Shown here: positions 7,508 to 13,925 of the stretch, piece by piece | Layout of the letters: each line of letters starts with the position of its first letter | Position numbering within the stretch: position 1 is the stretch's first letter | IMG/VR virus record: IMGVR_UViG_3300022679_000025 | Span: 1-39,204 of that record | Reading direction: 5' to 3' (one strand) | DNA length: 39,204 bases | DNA from: a virus | Notes under the pieces: model-generated | The model's database searches: none | What the model was told of the DNA's origin: nothing | Seen by the model: only the letters and a program-made list of their open reading frames with translations | Position numbers and translations under genes: made by a program

Positions 7508-7900
7508 ATGGCAGCCACCAAAATGCAACTAAGCGACACCGTCACCCTGCAGCTGAGACGCGACACCGAATGGGATCAGTGGATCGTTGAGTACCGCGTC
7601 AGCGGCCAGGTCGACGAGCCCAAGAGCTACTACACCGACGACAAGCAGGATGCTCTGCAGACCATGGGAGCCATGGCAGCCGAGTACCACAAGCAGCAGA
7701 ACCCCACCCATCACTACTCCGTCATCATCCGCGACTACGATGGCGGCGTTCAACTCGAGGCCGGCCTGTGGGCCCACACTTACCGCGAGGCAGCCGTCAT
7801 GGTTGCCGGCACCACCGACCTGATGAACTGCGGCGAGGACCAGGGCACCAGCTACTGGGTCGACGCAGCCGCCCGCAAAATCGAAGTGAGAAGGAGCTAA
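7508..7900 (+). CDS. Hypothetical protein, first gene of the rightward operon
   Basis: The 130-residue protein begins at ATG 7508, nine bases after AAGGAG. It has alternating strand and helix character: LSDTVTLQLRRDTEWDQWIVEYRV at the start, a Tyr/Asp/Lys-rich middle containing a helix (QDALQTMGAMAAEYHKQQ), then HYSVIIRDYDGG and a final YWVDAAARKIEV strand. The pattern suggests a small alpha/beta fold. No family or catalytic motif is recognised. As the first gene after the divergent control region it is probably expressed early and may act on the host or on regulation; that is inference from position only. Confidence 0.6.
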   Translation: MAATKMQLSDTVTLQLRRDTEWDQWIVEYRVSGQVDEPKSYYTDDKQDALQTMGAMAAEYHKQQNPTHHYSVIIRDYDGGVQLEAGLWAHTYREAAVMVAGTTDLMNCGEDQGTSYWVDAAARKIEVRRS

Positions 7901-7902
7901 CC

Positions 7903-8100
7903 ATGAGAACCAAAGACATCACCATCAACCTGGGTACCTGGAGCAACGCCGCCGACTACCGCCTCGCCCTGCGCCTGGCCCTGGCCGACATGCCCATCAG
8001 CGTCAAGAATTGCAAGCGCGGGTCCATCCCACGGATCAGCGTCGCCAGGGACATGCGGACACTCCGCAGCCTCTACCGCCTCATTGCCAACGCCTGCTAA
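7903..8100 (+). CDS. Small basic hypothetical protein
   Basis: ATG 7903 follows AAGGAG and sits two bases after the previous stop. The 65-residue product is basic, with a helix (YRLALRLALADMPI) followed by an Arg/Lys-rich segment containing RGSIPRISVARD and a second helix (LRSLYRLIANAC). A nucleic-acid-binding role would fit the charge, but no fold is recognised. Confidence 0.5.
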   Translation: MRTKDITINLGTWSNAADYRLALRLALADMPISVKNCKRGSIPRISVARDMRTLRSLYRLIANAC

Positions 8101-8113
8101 CAAGGAGAACACC

Positions 8114-8854
8114 ATGGAACTGAAAGAAGCCACCCGCATTGCCAGCCTGTTCCTCCACGCCGCCACTAGCGATCACGAGGAGATGGAACTAACCCTCCGC
8201 GACCTGGCCTACATGATCGACGCCACGACCTTCGTCGCCCGCAAGCAGGTCGACAAGATGATCGACCCCTCCACCCACGCCTATATGGACATGATGACCA
8301 CCGCCAGCCGGGCCGTCTGCGAGGGCCTGCACTCCCTCGCCGCCTTGTCTGAGCCCAAGCAGTCTGAGCCCAAACAGGCCTCGCCCATCATCACCGGCGA
8401 CCCCACCGCACCTAAGCCTGGCGAGGAGGTTACTTTTTACCGCCTGAGCGTCTACGCGGGGCGGGACGCAGATGGGGACCCTGTGACCACTTCCGTCGAC
8501 TTCACGGGCGTAGCGGCCCTCCAGGACGCCCGCACGTTCGCCGAACTCCTCGGAACCCGTGTCTACAGCCTCGAGATGCTCCAGTCGGTCGACGGCTGCT
8601 GCGTCCGTACCCTGGACTGCAACGACGACGACGAGTGGGATTCCATCCACGAGGTCCCCATGGACGAGTCCCCCCGGCTGCTGGCAAAATGCAAGGACCA
8701 CGCCCTGCAGTGCCCATCCTGTGGCTGCGAGGACGCGATGGAGAGGACCTTCTACCGTTACGAGCAGCAGCTGGTCAAGTCCATCACCGACACCGAGGAC
8801 GACTACCAGTGCCGCCACTGCAGCCACTTCGTCTTCGACGCCGTCATCGAGTAG
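8114..8854 (+). CDS. Hypothetical protein with C-terminal zinc ribbon
   Basis: ATG 8114 is preceded by CAAGGAG. The 246-residue protein has a helical N-terminus (1-80), a short Pro/Lys/Ser linker containing a repeated SEPKQ, and a middle alpha/beta region (104-190). The C-terminal zinc ribbon is made of CPSC (C200, C203) and CRHC (C233, C236) spaced about 30 residues apart. Such ribbons bind nucleic acid or mediate protein contacts. The combination is not one I recognise. It belongs to the rightward operon with other Cys-rich proteins. Confidence 0.6.
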   Translation: MELKEATRIASLFLHAATSDHEEMELTLRDLAYMIDATTFVARKQVDKMIDPSTHAYMDMMTTASRAVCEGLHSLAALSEPKQSEPKQASPIITGDPTAPKPGEEVTFYRLSVYAGRDADGDPVTTSVDFTGVAALQDARTFAELLGTRVYSLEMLQSVDGCCVRTLDCNDDDEWDSIHEVPMDESPRLLAKCKDHALQCPSCGCEDAMERTFYRYEQQLVKSITDTEDDYQCRHCSHFVFDAVIE

Positions 8855-8868
8855 CAACCAACCAACGT

Positions 8869-8882
8869 GGCCCTGCGGGGCC
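8869..8882 (+). other. Short GC hairpin before the metallopeptidase gene
   Basis: A 5-bp stem (ggccc 8869-8873 / gggcc 8878-8882, loop of four) lies in the 52-base gap after the zinc-ribbon gene, just upstream of the next Shine-Dalgarno. There is no U-tract, so it is not a normal terminator. It may modulate translation or mRNA stability, or be chance in GC-rich DNA. Confidence 0.25.
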
Positions 8883-8906
8883 CCAGACCCCAACAGGAGA
8901 CACACA

Positions 8907-9356
8907 ATGGGATGCAAACGATTCAAAGGCACGAGACTCGAGCACCAAAACGGCGCGTCCAGGATCCCGGAATACGGACGCAAGCCCATCCTGCGGGCGT
9001 ACAAGACTCGCCTCAATGTTCGCCAGGCGCGTCCACTGAGCGCCCTGATCGGGATGCGACTGTCGCACCAGATCCAGGTGAGGCCTGAAACCCGCAACAC
9101 CCGCTGTTTATGCGGTCGTATCCGGCCTCTGTTGTCCAACCGCTGCGAGATCCAGTTGTACCCCGCCGGCATGAACGCCGGCACCCTGCTACACGAGGTT
9201 GCCCACCTGATGCATCATAAACTGACCGGGTCCTGGGGCGCTCACAGCCCTCTGTGGGGCCGCCTGTTCGCCGTTGCATGCGAGGAGTACTGGGGCCTGG
9301 TCCAAGAAGTGAAACGCGGCCAGGCGCGCCTGGACGCAGCTGAGAGGAGAGTCTAA
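8907..9356 (+). CDS. SprT-like zinc metallopeptidase
   Basis: The 149-residue protein carries a clear zincin motif HEVAH (H96, E97, H100) followed by a third candidate ligand in GAHSPLW (H113). This short-spacer arrangement resembles SprT-like and related phage peptidases. Residues 65-85 contain two Cys (CLCG) and a further Cys that may bind metal. The start ATG 8907 has AGGAG eight bases upstream. The stop overlaps the next gene (TAATG). Such enzymes are thought to cut DNA-bound or host regulatory proteins, but the substrate here is unknown. Unlike SprT itself there is no C-terminal zinc ribbon; neighbouring genes encode separate ones. Confidence 0.7.
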   Translation: MGCKRFKGTRLEHQNGASRIPEYGRKPILRAYKTRLNVRQARPLSALIGMRLSHQIQVRPETRNTRCLCGRIRPLLSNRCEIQLYPAGMNAGTLLHEVAHLMHHKLTGSWGAHSPLWGRLFAVACEEYWGLVQEVKRGQARLDAAERRV

Positions 9357-9559
9357 TGCCAGACATCAAGGACGTCGTAAAAGCGCTACACCGCGAATTC
9401 CCGGGAGCCAACGCCTACGAGCGCAAAGTCGCCCTGGCTGATCGCCTGATGGTTTCCCCGTACACAATCGAAGAGTGGGAGGCAGGCCGCCGCAACCCGT
9501 CGCGCCTGGCTGCCGCCGTAATCATGGACCTGTTCAACAAGATGGAGATCCAGCTATGA
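9356..9559 (+). CDS. Small helix-turn-helix DNA-binding protein
   Basis: This 67-residue protein reads as a compact XRE-like helix-turn-helix: KVALADRLMVSPYTIEEWEAGRR at about 24-46, with the typical helix-turn-recognition-helix-WExGRRxPS pattern. It starts one base inside the previous stop (TAATG) and its own stop overlaps the next ATG, so it is tightly coupled. A regulator of the divergent control region at 7266-7507 is an attractive role but is not demonstrated. It is too short for a lambda-type repressor with a dimerisation domain. Confidence 0.65.
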   Translation: MPDIKDVVKALHREFPGANAYERKVALADRLMVSPYTIEEWEAGRRNPSRLAAAVIMDLFNKMEIQL

Positions 9560-9960
9560 CTACACGCGAGTACATCGAGCGCAGCATCAAGACCGCCAAA
9601 GTCGAAGAGTCCGGCGGCAAGCGGGATCACCCCGCGATCACCGTCACCCTGAACCCCGGCTACCGCTGCGGGATCCAGAATACCCGGCACTCCTTCAGTG
9701 TCGAGTCCATGGCTGAGGCCCGCCGGCAAGTGCAGCGAGCGGTGCCATGCGGCTGCAAAAGGTGCTACGTTAAAATGCTCTGCAACCGTTGCGAGGGGGA
9801 GCCCCGGGACCTGGTGTTCAACCAGGGATTCTGGAAGTGCCGCAGCTGCGGGGAATACTTCACCCCAGAGCAGTACACCCGGGCGGCCCTGGACTTGACC
9901 TCCAAGGGGCATGCATCCCTGGGGGGATTCAAGAAGCCGATCGTGCGAGCGGGGGACTGA
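9556..9960 (+). CDS. Cys-rich protein with two zinc-ribbon-like sites
   Basis: The 134-residue protein begins at ATG 9556, overlapping the previous stop by four bases. The N-terminal 60 residues form a helix and strand region. The middle has CGCKRC (C65, C67, C70) and CNRC (C76, C79), and a separate CRSC (C95, C98) is followed by GEYFTPEQY. The last two pairs could form one zinc ribbon of about 20 residues. This may be a nucleic-acid or protein adaptor. No family is recognised. Confidence 0.55.
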   Translation: MTTREYIERSIKTAKVEESGGKRDHPAITVTLNPGYRCGIQNTRHSFSVESMAEARRQVQRAVPCGCKRCYVKMLCNRCEGEPRDLVFNQGFWKCRSCGEYFTPEQYTRAALDLTSKGHASLGGFKKPIVRAGD

Positions 9961-9961
9961 C

Positions 9962-10156
9962 ATGGCCTGGGGCGGGAACTACAACTGCGACCTATGTGAC
10001 AAGCACGAGATCGTCAAGGGCCGGGACCGCTGCACTCTGCACGGTCGCCGGCTGCGGCGCGGGCGTGTACCTGGCGTCTGGATCCTCCCGTGTCGGGAGT
10101 GTCACCAACAGAAAACATACGGCGGGAGGCCGCCAGATCAGAAAGTCAAAGCATGA
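9962..10156 (+). CDS. Small zinc-finger-like protein, last gene of rightward operon
   Basis: ATG 9962 follows the previous stop by one base. The 64-residue product has CDLC (C9, C12), CTLH (C24, H27) and CRECH (C44, C47, H48), enough ligands for one or two zinc sites, plus a basic middle (HGRRLRRGRV). It is directly followed by the operon terminator. Function is unknown; HNH-like nucleases can have similar Cys pairs, but the histidine-asparagine-histidine core is missing. Confidence 0.5.
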   Translation: MAWGGNYNCDLCDKHEIVKGRDRCTLHGRRLRRGRVPGVWILPCRECHQQKTYGGRPPDQKVKA

Positions 10157-10160
10157 AACC

Positions 10161-10190
10161 AAAGGGCCCCATTGCGGGGCCCTTTTTTTT
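10161..10190 (+). terminator. Rho-independent terminator of the rightward operon
   Basis: A 10-bp stem (aaagggcccc 10161-10170 / ggggcccttt 10176-10185, loop attgc) runs into eight T residues (10183-10190). It sits five bases after the last plus-strand stop and just before the stop of the converging minus-strand operon. Read leftwards it ends in only TTTGGTTT, so it may work more weakly in that direction too. Confidence 0.9.
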
Positions 10191-10192
10191 GC

Positions 10193-10405
10193 TCAATTCG
10201 CATGGACTTTGATCTGCTTCAGCCTGTTGTGCACCCCGCGAAGCCAATGCTTTGTGACATCTGCCGGCTCAAGTCGGAAGCGATCCAGGGCGAACCCAGC
10301 TATCCTGCCCACCATGCCCAGGCGCCTGCGGTAATCATCCAGCCGCCTCTGCAGCCGCCGGTTTTCTTCTAAGGCTTCGATGTACTTCTCTTCACTAATC
10401 GCCAT
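10193..10405 (-). CDS. Small coiled-coil/basic hypothetical protein, last gene of the leftward middle operon
   Basis: The 70-residue product starts with an acidic-basic helix (EEKYIEALEENRRLQRRLDDY), likely a short coiled coil. A GRIAGFALDRFRLEP segment and a basic C-terminus (LRGVHNRLKQIKVHAN) follow. ATG 10405 is preferred because GGGAG lies nine bases upstream; the ORF is open further but without a good start. It overlaps the stop of the upstream gene region closely. No family is recognised. Confidence 0.5.
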   Translation of the reverse strand: MAISEEKYIEALEENRRLQRRLDDYRRRLGMVGRIAGFALDRFRLEPADVTKHWLRGVHNRLKQIKVHAN

Positions 10406-10407
10406 AA

Positions 10408-10602
10408 TTATTGCTCCCGCGCCGCCAGCTCGCACAGCGCCTCGAACGGCGGGACATTGTCCAGCCAGGTTTCGTAGTGGTCCTCTTTTTCTCCAACCAA
10501 CGGCAACGCCCCCTTGTCCTCGGCCATGGCACATAAGACATCCCACCATGCATCAAACGAGTTGAGAGTGTCACCCATGTAGCGATACTCATTCTGGTCC
10601 AT
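10408..10602 (-). CDS. Small acidic hypothetical protein
   Basis: The 64-residue product is acidic and aromatic (NSFDAWWDVLCAMAEDKG, then YETWLDNVPPFEALCELA). The start overlaps the stop of the upstream gene by one base (TAATG) with GGGGATCC ahead of it. Its small size, charge and position in a cluster of short genes fit an accessory or host-interaction protein, but nothing identifies a function. Confidence 0.5.
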   Translation of the reverse strand: MDQNEYRYMGDTLNSFDAWWDVLCAMAEDKGALPLVGEKEDHYETWLDNVPPFEALCELAAREQ

Positions 10603-10916
10603 TATGGATCCCCTACTCGTTTTGTTGGATTGCCGCCTACGTGCCAGTGGTCGATGCCCTCGGCGTCACAGCCGCATCTATCACTTGCTTTGTACTCCCG
10701 TCTATATCCTGGCTTGCACTCATGGCATGGCCCGTCACACGGAACGAGGTCTGTTATCAGACACCCGCACGGCACGTCGGGATTCCACAGGCCGTCGTAG
10801 TTATTGAGCAGCAGAAACTGCTTGAGTATGTCCCCTGCGGTTTCTATTGTTGGCAGTGCGTTGGATTCGCAATCATACTCGCCATTAAAGTAGTTTTCTG
10901 TTTCTGGACTCCCCAT
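10602..10916 (-). CDS. Cys-rich hypothetical protein
   Basis: The 104-residue product begins at ATG 10916 with GGAG eight bases upstream; a GTG four codons earlier is less well placed. The N-terminal half is acidic (NYFNGEYDCESNALP). The C-terminal half contains paired cysteines in CGC, CDGPCHEC and CGCDAEG, followed by HWHVGG, a likely metal-binding arrangement. It is not a family I recognise. It lies in a run of tightly coupled small genes. Confidence 0.5.
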   Translation of the reverse strand: MGSPETENYFNGEYDCESNALPTIETAGDILKQFLLLNNYDGLWNPDVPCGCLITDLVPCDGPCHECKPGYRREYKASDRCGCDAEGIDHWHVGGNPTKRVGDP

Positions 10917-10921
10917 AATTA

Positions 10922-11212
10922 TCACTCCGGCCTCTTCTTGGGATTGATCAATGTCACAACCCCAGCAGCAACCAACAAAACTAGATTTGATATCCCGCTG
11001 GCCATTCCCTGCCTGAAAGCATCGAACTGCTCCTGACTATAACCCCGGTTGGCGGCCTCTTCCTTGATCTTCTCGTCGTACCGTTTCATCAGGTATTCTG
11101 CCAGACGAAACGCCTCTTCGTTACAGTCGTCTGCCCCTGACACCGATCGCATAATTATGTGGTCCGCGGAGTTTTCTTCCTCGTTACAGTTGTCTTTGTA
11201 GGGAGCCACCAT
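10922..11212 (-). CDS. Small protein with C-terminal membrane segment
   Basis: The 96-residue protein has a charged, acidic N-terminal 65 residues (EEENSADH; EYLMKRYDEKIKEEAANRG). A hydrophobic segment (ISNLVLLVAAGVVTLI, about 75-90) ends in NPKKRPE, predicting a C-terminal anchor with a basic flank. Start ATG 11212 is supported by GGAG seven bases upstream and lies one base after the previous stop. Membrane proteins of this shape occur in phage lysis or exclusion modules. A holin or spanin role is possible given the hydrolase nearby, but the single terminal anchor is not diagnostic. Confidence 0.5.
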   Translation of the reverse strand: MVAPYKDNCNEEENSADHIIMRSVSGADDCNEEAFRLAEYLMKRYDEKIKEEAANRGYSQEQFDAFRQGMASGISNLVLLVAAGVVTLINPKKRPE

Positions 11213-11213
11213 G

Positions 11214-11495
11214 TCATATCTCCAGGTTCTCTACCTGGTATCGCACCTGGTAGATGATCGCTCGGATCATGTCATTGTTGTTTTCCAAGAGGCTCGCAAA
11301 AGGCGATCCAGGCTGCGGCTTCGAGTCTTGACTGCTGGGAGCCTCCGGCTGATCCAGCCGAACAGGTCCCAGACGATTGCACAGTGCCGACACAGCCGCC
11401 TCCAGCTCGCCAATTATACAAGTCTGCTCCTCGAGCACACTAGGGATCCGTCGGGATCTGCTTTCACAATCCACATCTCCTGATGTCATACTCAT
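11214..11495 (-). CDS. Hypothetical helical protein
   Basis: ATG 11495 with GGAG nine bases upstream gives a 93-residue protein; the frame is open further upstream but without a ribosome-binding site. A central helix (SVLEEQTCIIGELEAAVSALCNRL) and a C-terminal helix (LENNNDMIRAIIYQVRYQVENLE) flank a Pro/Ser/Gln-rich linker. This helix-linker-helix shape suggests an oligomeric accessory protein. No function is assigned. Confidence 0.5.
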   Translation of the reverse strand: MSMTSGDVDCESRSRRIPSVLEEQTCIIGELEAAVSALCNRLGPVRLDQPEAPSSQDSKPQPGSPFASLLENNNDMIRAIIYQVRYQVENLEI

Positions 11496-11527
11496 ACGTT
11501 TGTCTCCTAAAGTTTCAGTTGTTAGAT

Positions 11528-12016
11528 TCACCCACCGAACCGATGGGTCATTAACGGGCTCATGTACAGCAGGCCCGGTGACACCTTGTAGGCATCCACC
11601 CGCTCCAGGAGGGCGAGGCCTCCCTCGAGGACAGTCTGAAACACAATCTCTGAGCAAAACCAGAGGCCCTTGCTAATGCGCGTTTCTTTTGCCCGAAAGA
11701 GAAACCCGAACGCCGCCGGATAGTCATACTTCTTGCCCTTCTGCTTTCGCATGAAATCTATCATAGCCTGACCGTCGAGCAGCTCTGCGAGCTCTGGCCG
11801 CAACGTCAAGACATAAGCCTCCTGGATCTGGTTGTATATCTCCTGGACGTCACCCGTGACCGTCACGCCGCCAGGGTTTGACTCCAGCAGCAGCGTGGTG
11901 TCGCCATGACTGACCAGGATCGCAACGTGCGACCACTTCGACCAAGTGCGGAACCGTATGATCCGAGAGACGACGCTGCGCCCACTGAAAAATAATAGAC
12001 GAACCTCAGTTTGCAT
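11528..12016 (-). CDS. Papain-like cysteine hydrolase, YiiX / permuted NlpC-P60 type
   Basis: With the start at ATG 12016 the protein has 162 residues. It shows the circularly permuted papain-like order: the histidine comes first in WSHVAILV (H30), an acidic residue follows in LLLESNPGG (E45), and the nucleophile comes last in WFCSEIVFQ (C121). YiiX and related permuted NlpC/P60 proteins have this layout and act on peptides, amides or lipids. In a phage the likely substrates are cell-wall peptide bonds, so a lysis or entry role fits. It overlaps the 54-aa membrane protein upstream by 11 bases. No signal peptide is visible. Confidence 0.7.
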   Translation of the reverse strand: MQTEVRLLFFSGRSVVSRIIRFRTWSKWSHVAILVSHGDTTLLLESNPGGVTVTGDVQEIYNQIQEAYVLTLRPELAELLDGQAMIDFMRKQKGKKYDYPAAFGFLFRAKETRISKGLWFCSEIVFQTVLEGGLALLERVDAYKVSPGLLYMSPLMTHRFGG

Positions 12017-12170
12017 TCTTTGGCCCCCGATCCAAGTAGGCCTGCACGGTGATAGCAAAGCAGCCAATACAAGCCACGCAGACTTTCGTCCAGTTGTCCG
12101 GCGCCGCGATGATCTTGTCCACGCAATAGATCGCGATCGCCAGTTTTTTGCTGATTCCATTCGTTGTCAT
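12006..12170 (-). CDS. Small membrane protein, possible holin-like
   Basis: This 54-residue gene runs from ATG 12170 to the TGA at 12006, inside the start of the hydrolase gene. A Shine-Dalgarno AAGGAAGGA lies nine bases upstream. It has a basic N-terminus (NGISKKLAIAIYCVDKII) and a hydrophobic stretch (VCVACIGCFAITVQAYL, about 30-46) followed by a short basic tail (DRGPKNAN). Size, a probable membrane helix and overlap with a hydrolase suggest a holin or a membrane partner of that enzyme. This is inference; one clear helix only, so a class III-like topology would be needed. Confidence 0.5.
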   Translation of the reverse strand: MTTNGISKKLAIAIYCVDKIIAAPDNWTKVCVACIGCFAITVQAYLDRGPKNAN

Positions 12171-12188
12171 ACTTAGATCCTTCCTTTG

Positions 12189-12395
12189 TCACTCGTCAGC
12201 CAACTGTGACACGTACCCGGCTTTCGTTCGGCCCAGTTGCCCGCAGGCCTGACAGTAAACGGTGGAGTAGTCAGAGTACGTTCTCCGATACCCATTAAAA
12301 GCCGACGTATTGTGGCGACGCTTGAGGACAACCCAGCGGCGATCCCTAACCGGCTTCTTCCGTTCCTCGCATTGGCACCCAAAAGATGTACTCAC
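12189..12395 (-). CDS. Small zinc-ribbon-like protein, GTG start
   Basis: The frame is open to 12500, but GTG at 12395 has GGAG eight bases upstream and gives a 68-residue protein that reads well throughout: CQCEERKKPV, RRWVVLKRRHNTSAF, GYRRTYSDYSTVYCQACG, then RTKAGYVSQL. The Cys pairs (C7, C9 and C48, C51) fit a small zinc ribbon, and the wide Arg/Lys content fits RNA or DNA binding. Similar short proteins with a GYRRTxSxYS core appear in phage genomes without known function. Its ribosome-binding site directly follows the U-tract of a terminator. Confidence 0.6.
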   Translation of the reverse strand: MSTSFGCQCEERKKPVRDRRWVVLKRRHNTSAFNGYRRTYSDYSTVYCQACGQLGRTKAGYVSQLADE

Positions 12396-12407
12396 AGGAT
12401 TATCTCC

Positions 12408-12443
12408 AAAAAGGACGGACGCCCCGCAACGAGCGGGACGCCC
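12408..12443 (-). terminator. Terminator after the outer-membrane protein gene
   Basis: On the minus strand an 11-bp stem with two G-U pairs (arms 12433-12443 and 12417-12427, loop of five) is followed after four bases by TTTTT (12412-12408). It terminates the outer-membrane barrel gene. The U-tract ends only 12 bases before the GTG of the next gene, and these 12 bases include the GGAG. Confidence 0.65.
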
Positions 12444-12465
12444 TACTCGAACAAAAACGTGCCGT

Positions 12466-13083
12466 CTAGTTGAACCGCTGCACGATCCCCAATTTGGCAA
12501 TGAACCCCTCGGCGAATCGCCCGTGGTTGTAAGCGTTCAGCTGCCACTGGTAGCCGCCGCCTAAGGACAAGAGAGTCGTCTCGGCACCCAGAGGGACGGT
12601 GACGTAAAGGAGCGCCGGCGCGGTCCAAATGTTGCCAGCGTTGTAGTCGTTATTCGAGGCAACCGTGCGGGTCCACTCACCTGACCGTTGAGTCGCATGT
12701 GCGTGGATGTCGTAGTCCATGTGGTTGTACGCAACCCCAATCTGGCCCAGGATACTGATACCGGCACCGACTTCAGTCCCCCAGAGAACAGAGGCCGTGA
12801 GCGGTATCGCCTTGACGTTCCCTGAAACAGCGGTCGACACATTCCCGTTCGTCGCTGGATCGGTTGCGCGAAGATTCCACAGCTGACCCCCGACACCGAA
12901 CCCGGCTTGAAACCCAGATCCGATCGGGATCCTGGCCTCCGCTTCTCCACCCCAGGCGTCGCGTGTCGGCGACTCGGTTTTCGCGTCGATGTACGTGCCA
13001 CCCACGTACAGGTCCACGGCCATGGCCGGAACAACCAGCATCAGGATCGTGGCGATAAACAGTACTGCTTTGCTCGTCTTCAT
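12466..13083 (-). CDS. Outer-membrane beta-barrel protein with signal peptide
   Basis: ATG 13083, with GAAAGGG upstream, gives a 205-residue protein. Residues 1-22 are a textbook Sec signal peptide (Lys-rich start, hydrophobic core, AMA cleavage site). The rest alternates polar and hydrophobic residues in strands joined by polar loops (DLYVGGTYIDAK; FQAGFGVGGQLWNL; GAGISILGQIGVAYNHMDYD; LLYVTVPLGAETTLLSLGGGYQWQL), ending in LGIVQRF close to the terminus as barrels do. An eight-strand Ail/OmpX or opacity-type barrel is likely. In lambdoid phages such proteins (Lom) are exported to the host surface and change adhesion or phage resistance. It has its own flanking terminators, consistent with a separately expressed gene. 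Confidence 0.75.
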   Translation of the reverse strand: MKTSKAVLFIATILMLVVPAMAVDLYVGGTYIDAKTESPTRDAWGGEAEARIPIGSGFQAGFGVGGQLWNLRATDPATNGNVSTAVSGNVKAIPLTASVLWGTEVGAGISILGQIGVAYNHMDYDIHAHATQRSGEWTRTVASNNDYNAGNIWTAPALLYVTVPLGAETTLLSLGGGYQWQLNAYNHGRFAEGFIAKLGIVQRFN

Positions 13084-13099
13084 GTGAAACCCTTTCAAG

Positions 13100-13125
13100 A
13101 AAAAGTGGAGGGGCATCCTAGCCCC
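13100..13125 (-). terminator. Short terminator before the outer-membrane protein gene
   Basis: A 5-bp GC stem (gcccc 13121-13125 / ggggc 13110-13114, loop of six) is followed on the minus strand by TCCAC and TTTTT (13104-13100). The stop codon of the upstream nuclease-like gene lies in the loop. The U-tract ends 16 bases before the barrel gene ATG. The stem is short, so partial termination is more likely than complete. Confidence 0.5.
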
Positions 13126-13627
13126 GTTTCGGTAGATCGTAACAGTAGGCCGGCGTGTAACGCAACTGGCGTTTGCCCCAGCTCGTAACGACGTCGTGCG
13201 CGACCAGGTAGAGGTCGGCAACACCGCACGGCCCGAGAAAATGGACGAACAGGTACATGTCGATCCCCTTTTGTTTTTCGTGCGCCTGATCGTTCACTGA
13301 GAGGTAATTCTTGCCCGGGGGCACCCCTTTGACATCGACCGCGGTCTGGCCCACGTAGAGGTCAGGACCGGGCACGGGACGCTCGTCGACCAGGCGCGGC
13401 GCGTCGTACTGGATCCCCTCGCGGTAGAGCGCGTACCGAGCGACCAGTTCCGCTCGCACTCCGAGGATGTTGACCTCGACGTTTTGCTTTGGCCGGCTGT
13501 ACTGCGGGTGCGCCGCCATCAGCTGCAGATTGGTGTCGTTGCGCATTTTGCCCAGGTGCTGCGCGACCTCGTCGTAGAAGCCCGGGAAGTTTACCCTGGT
13601 CGGCTTATTGAGACTTGCGAACGCCAT
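13118..13627 (-). CDS. PD-(D/E)XK nuclease-like protein
   Basis: The 169-residue protein contains the catalytic pattern of this superfamily: an early acid on a helix (RAELVARYALY, E60), then GPDLYVG (D89) and AVDVKGV (D98-x-K100), followed by YLSVN and a later strand MYLFVHFLG. These enzymes cut or resolve DNA. The N-terminal 50 residues mention no other domain. It may be a Holliday-junction or restriction-like nuclease serving recombination, or it may be a DNA-binding relative. ATG 13627 has GGAG eight bases upstream. The gene overlaps its neighbour, so it is part of the replication-recombination operon. Confidence 0.6.
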   Translation of the reverse strand: MAFASLNKPTRVNFPGFYDEVAQHLGKMRNDTNLQLMAAHPQYSRPKQNVEVNILGVRAELVARYALYREGIQYDAPRLVDERPVPGPDLYVGQTAVDVKGVPPGKNYLSVNDQAHEKQKGIDMYLFVHFLGPCGVADLYLVAHDVVTSWGKRQLRYTPAYCYDLPKRG

Positions 13628-13925
13628 CTTTCTGCTCCAGAATATAATCCGCGCAGCCCTCGATTAGAGCGTCCCAATCATGACCGCTCAGACCTTCCTT
13701 GCTCATCTGCGTCAGTGAAGCGTATAGCGTGTCCTGGCCGTACTTCTCGTGGTGCAGGATCAATTCGCCACGCCTGACGACCAGGTAGTACTTCGCCGGC
13801 AGCCTCTCCCGCGGCATCCCCTTCAGGGTCATCACAGGCCTGCTGGCCGCATCGGCAAACAGCCTCTCCGCGAGCTCTCGGGCCTCCTTGAGAACAAGCA
13901 CGATCTCAGCTCTTGTTTCCACCAT
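13605..13925 (-). CDS. Hypothetical protein
   Basis: The 106-residue protein has an N-terminal helix (IVLVLKEARELAERLFADAA), a short strand pair (KYYLVVRRGELILHHE) and a C-terminal helix (WDALIEGCADYILEQKDG). ATG 13925 has GGAG eight bases upstream and overlaps the end of the upstream gene. No motif identifies its function; an accessory role in replication or recombination is suggested by its operon. Confidence 0.55.
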   Translation of the reverse strand: MVETRAEIVLVLKEARELAERLFADAASRPVMTLKGMPRERLPAKYYLVVRRGELILHHEKYGQDTLYASLTQMSKEGLSGHDWDALIEGCADYILEQKDGVRKSQ

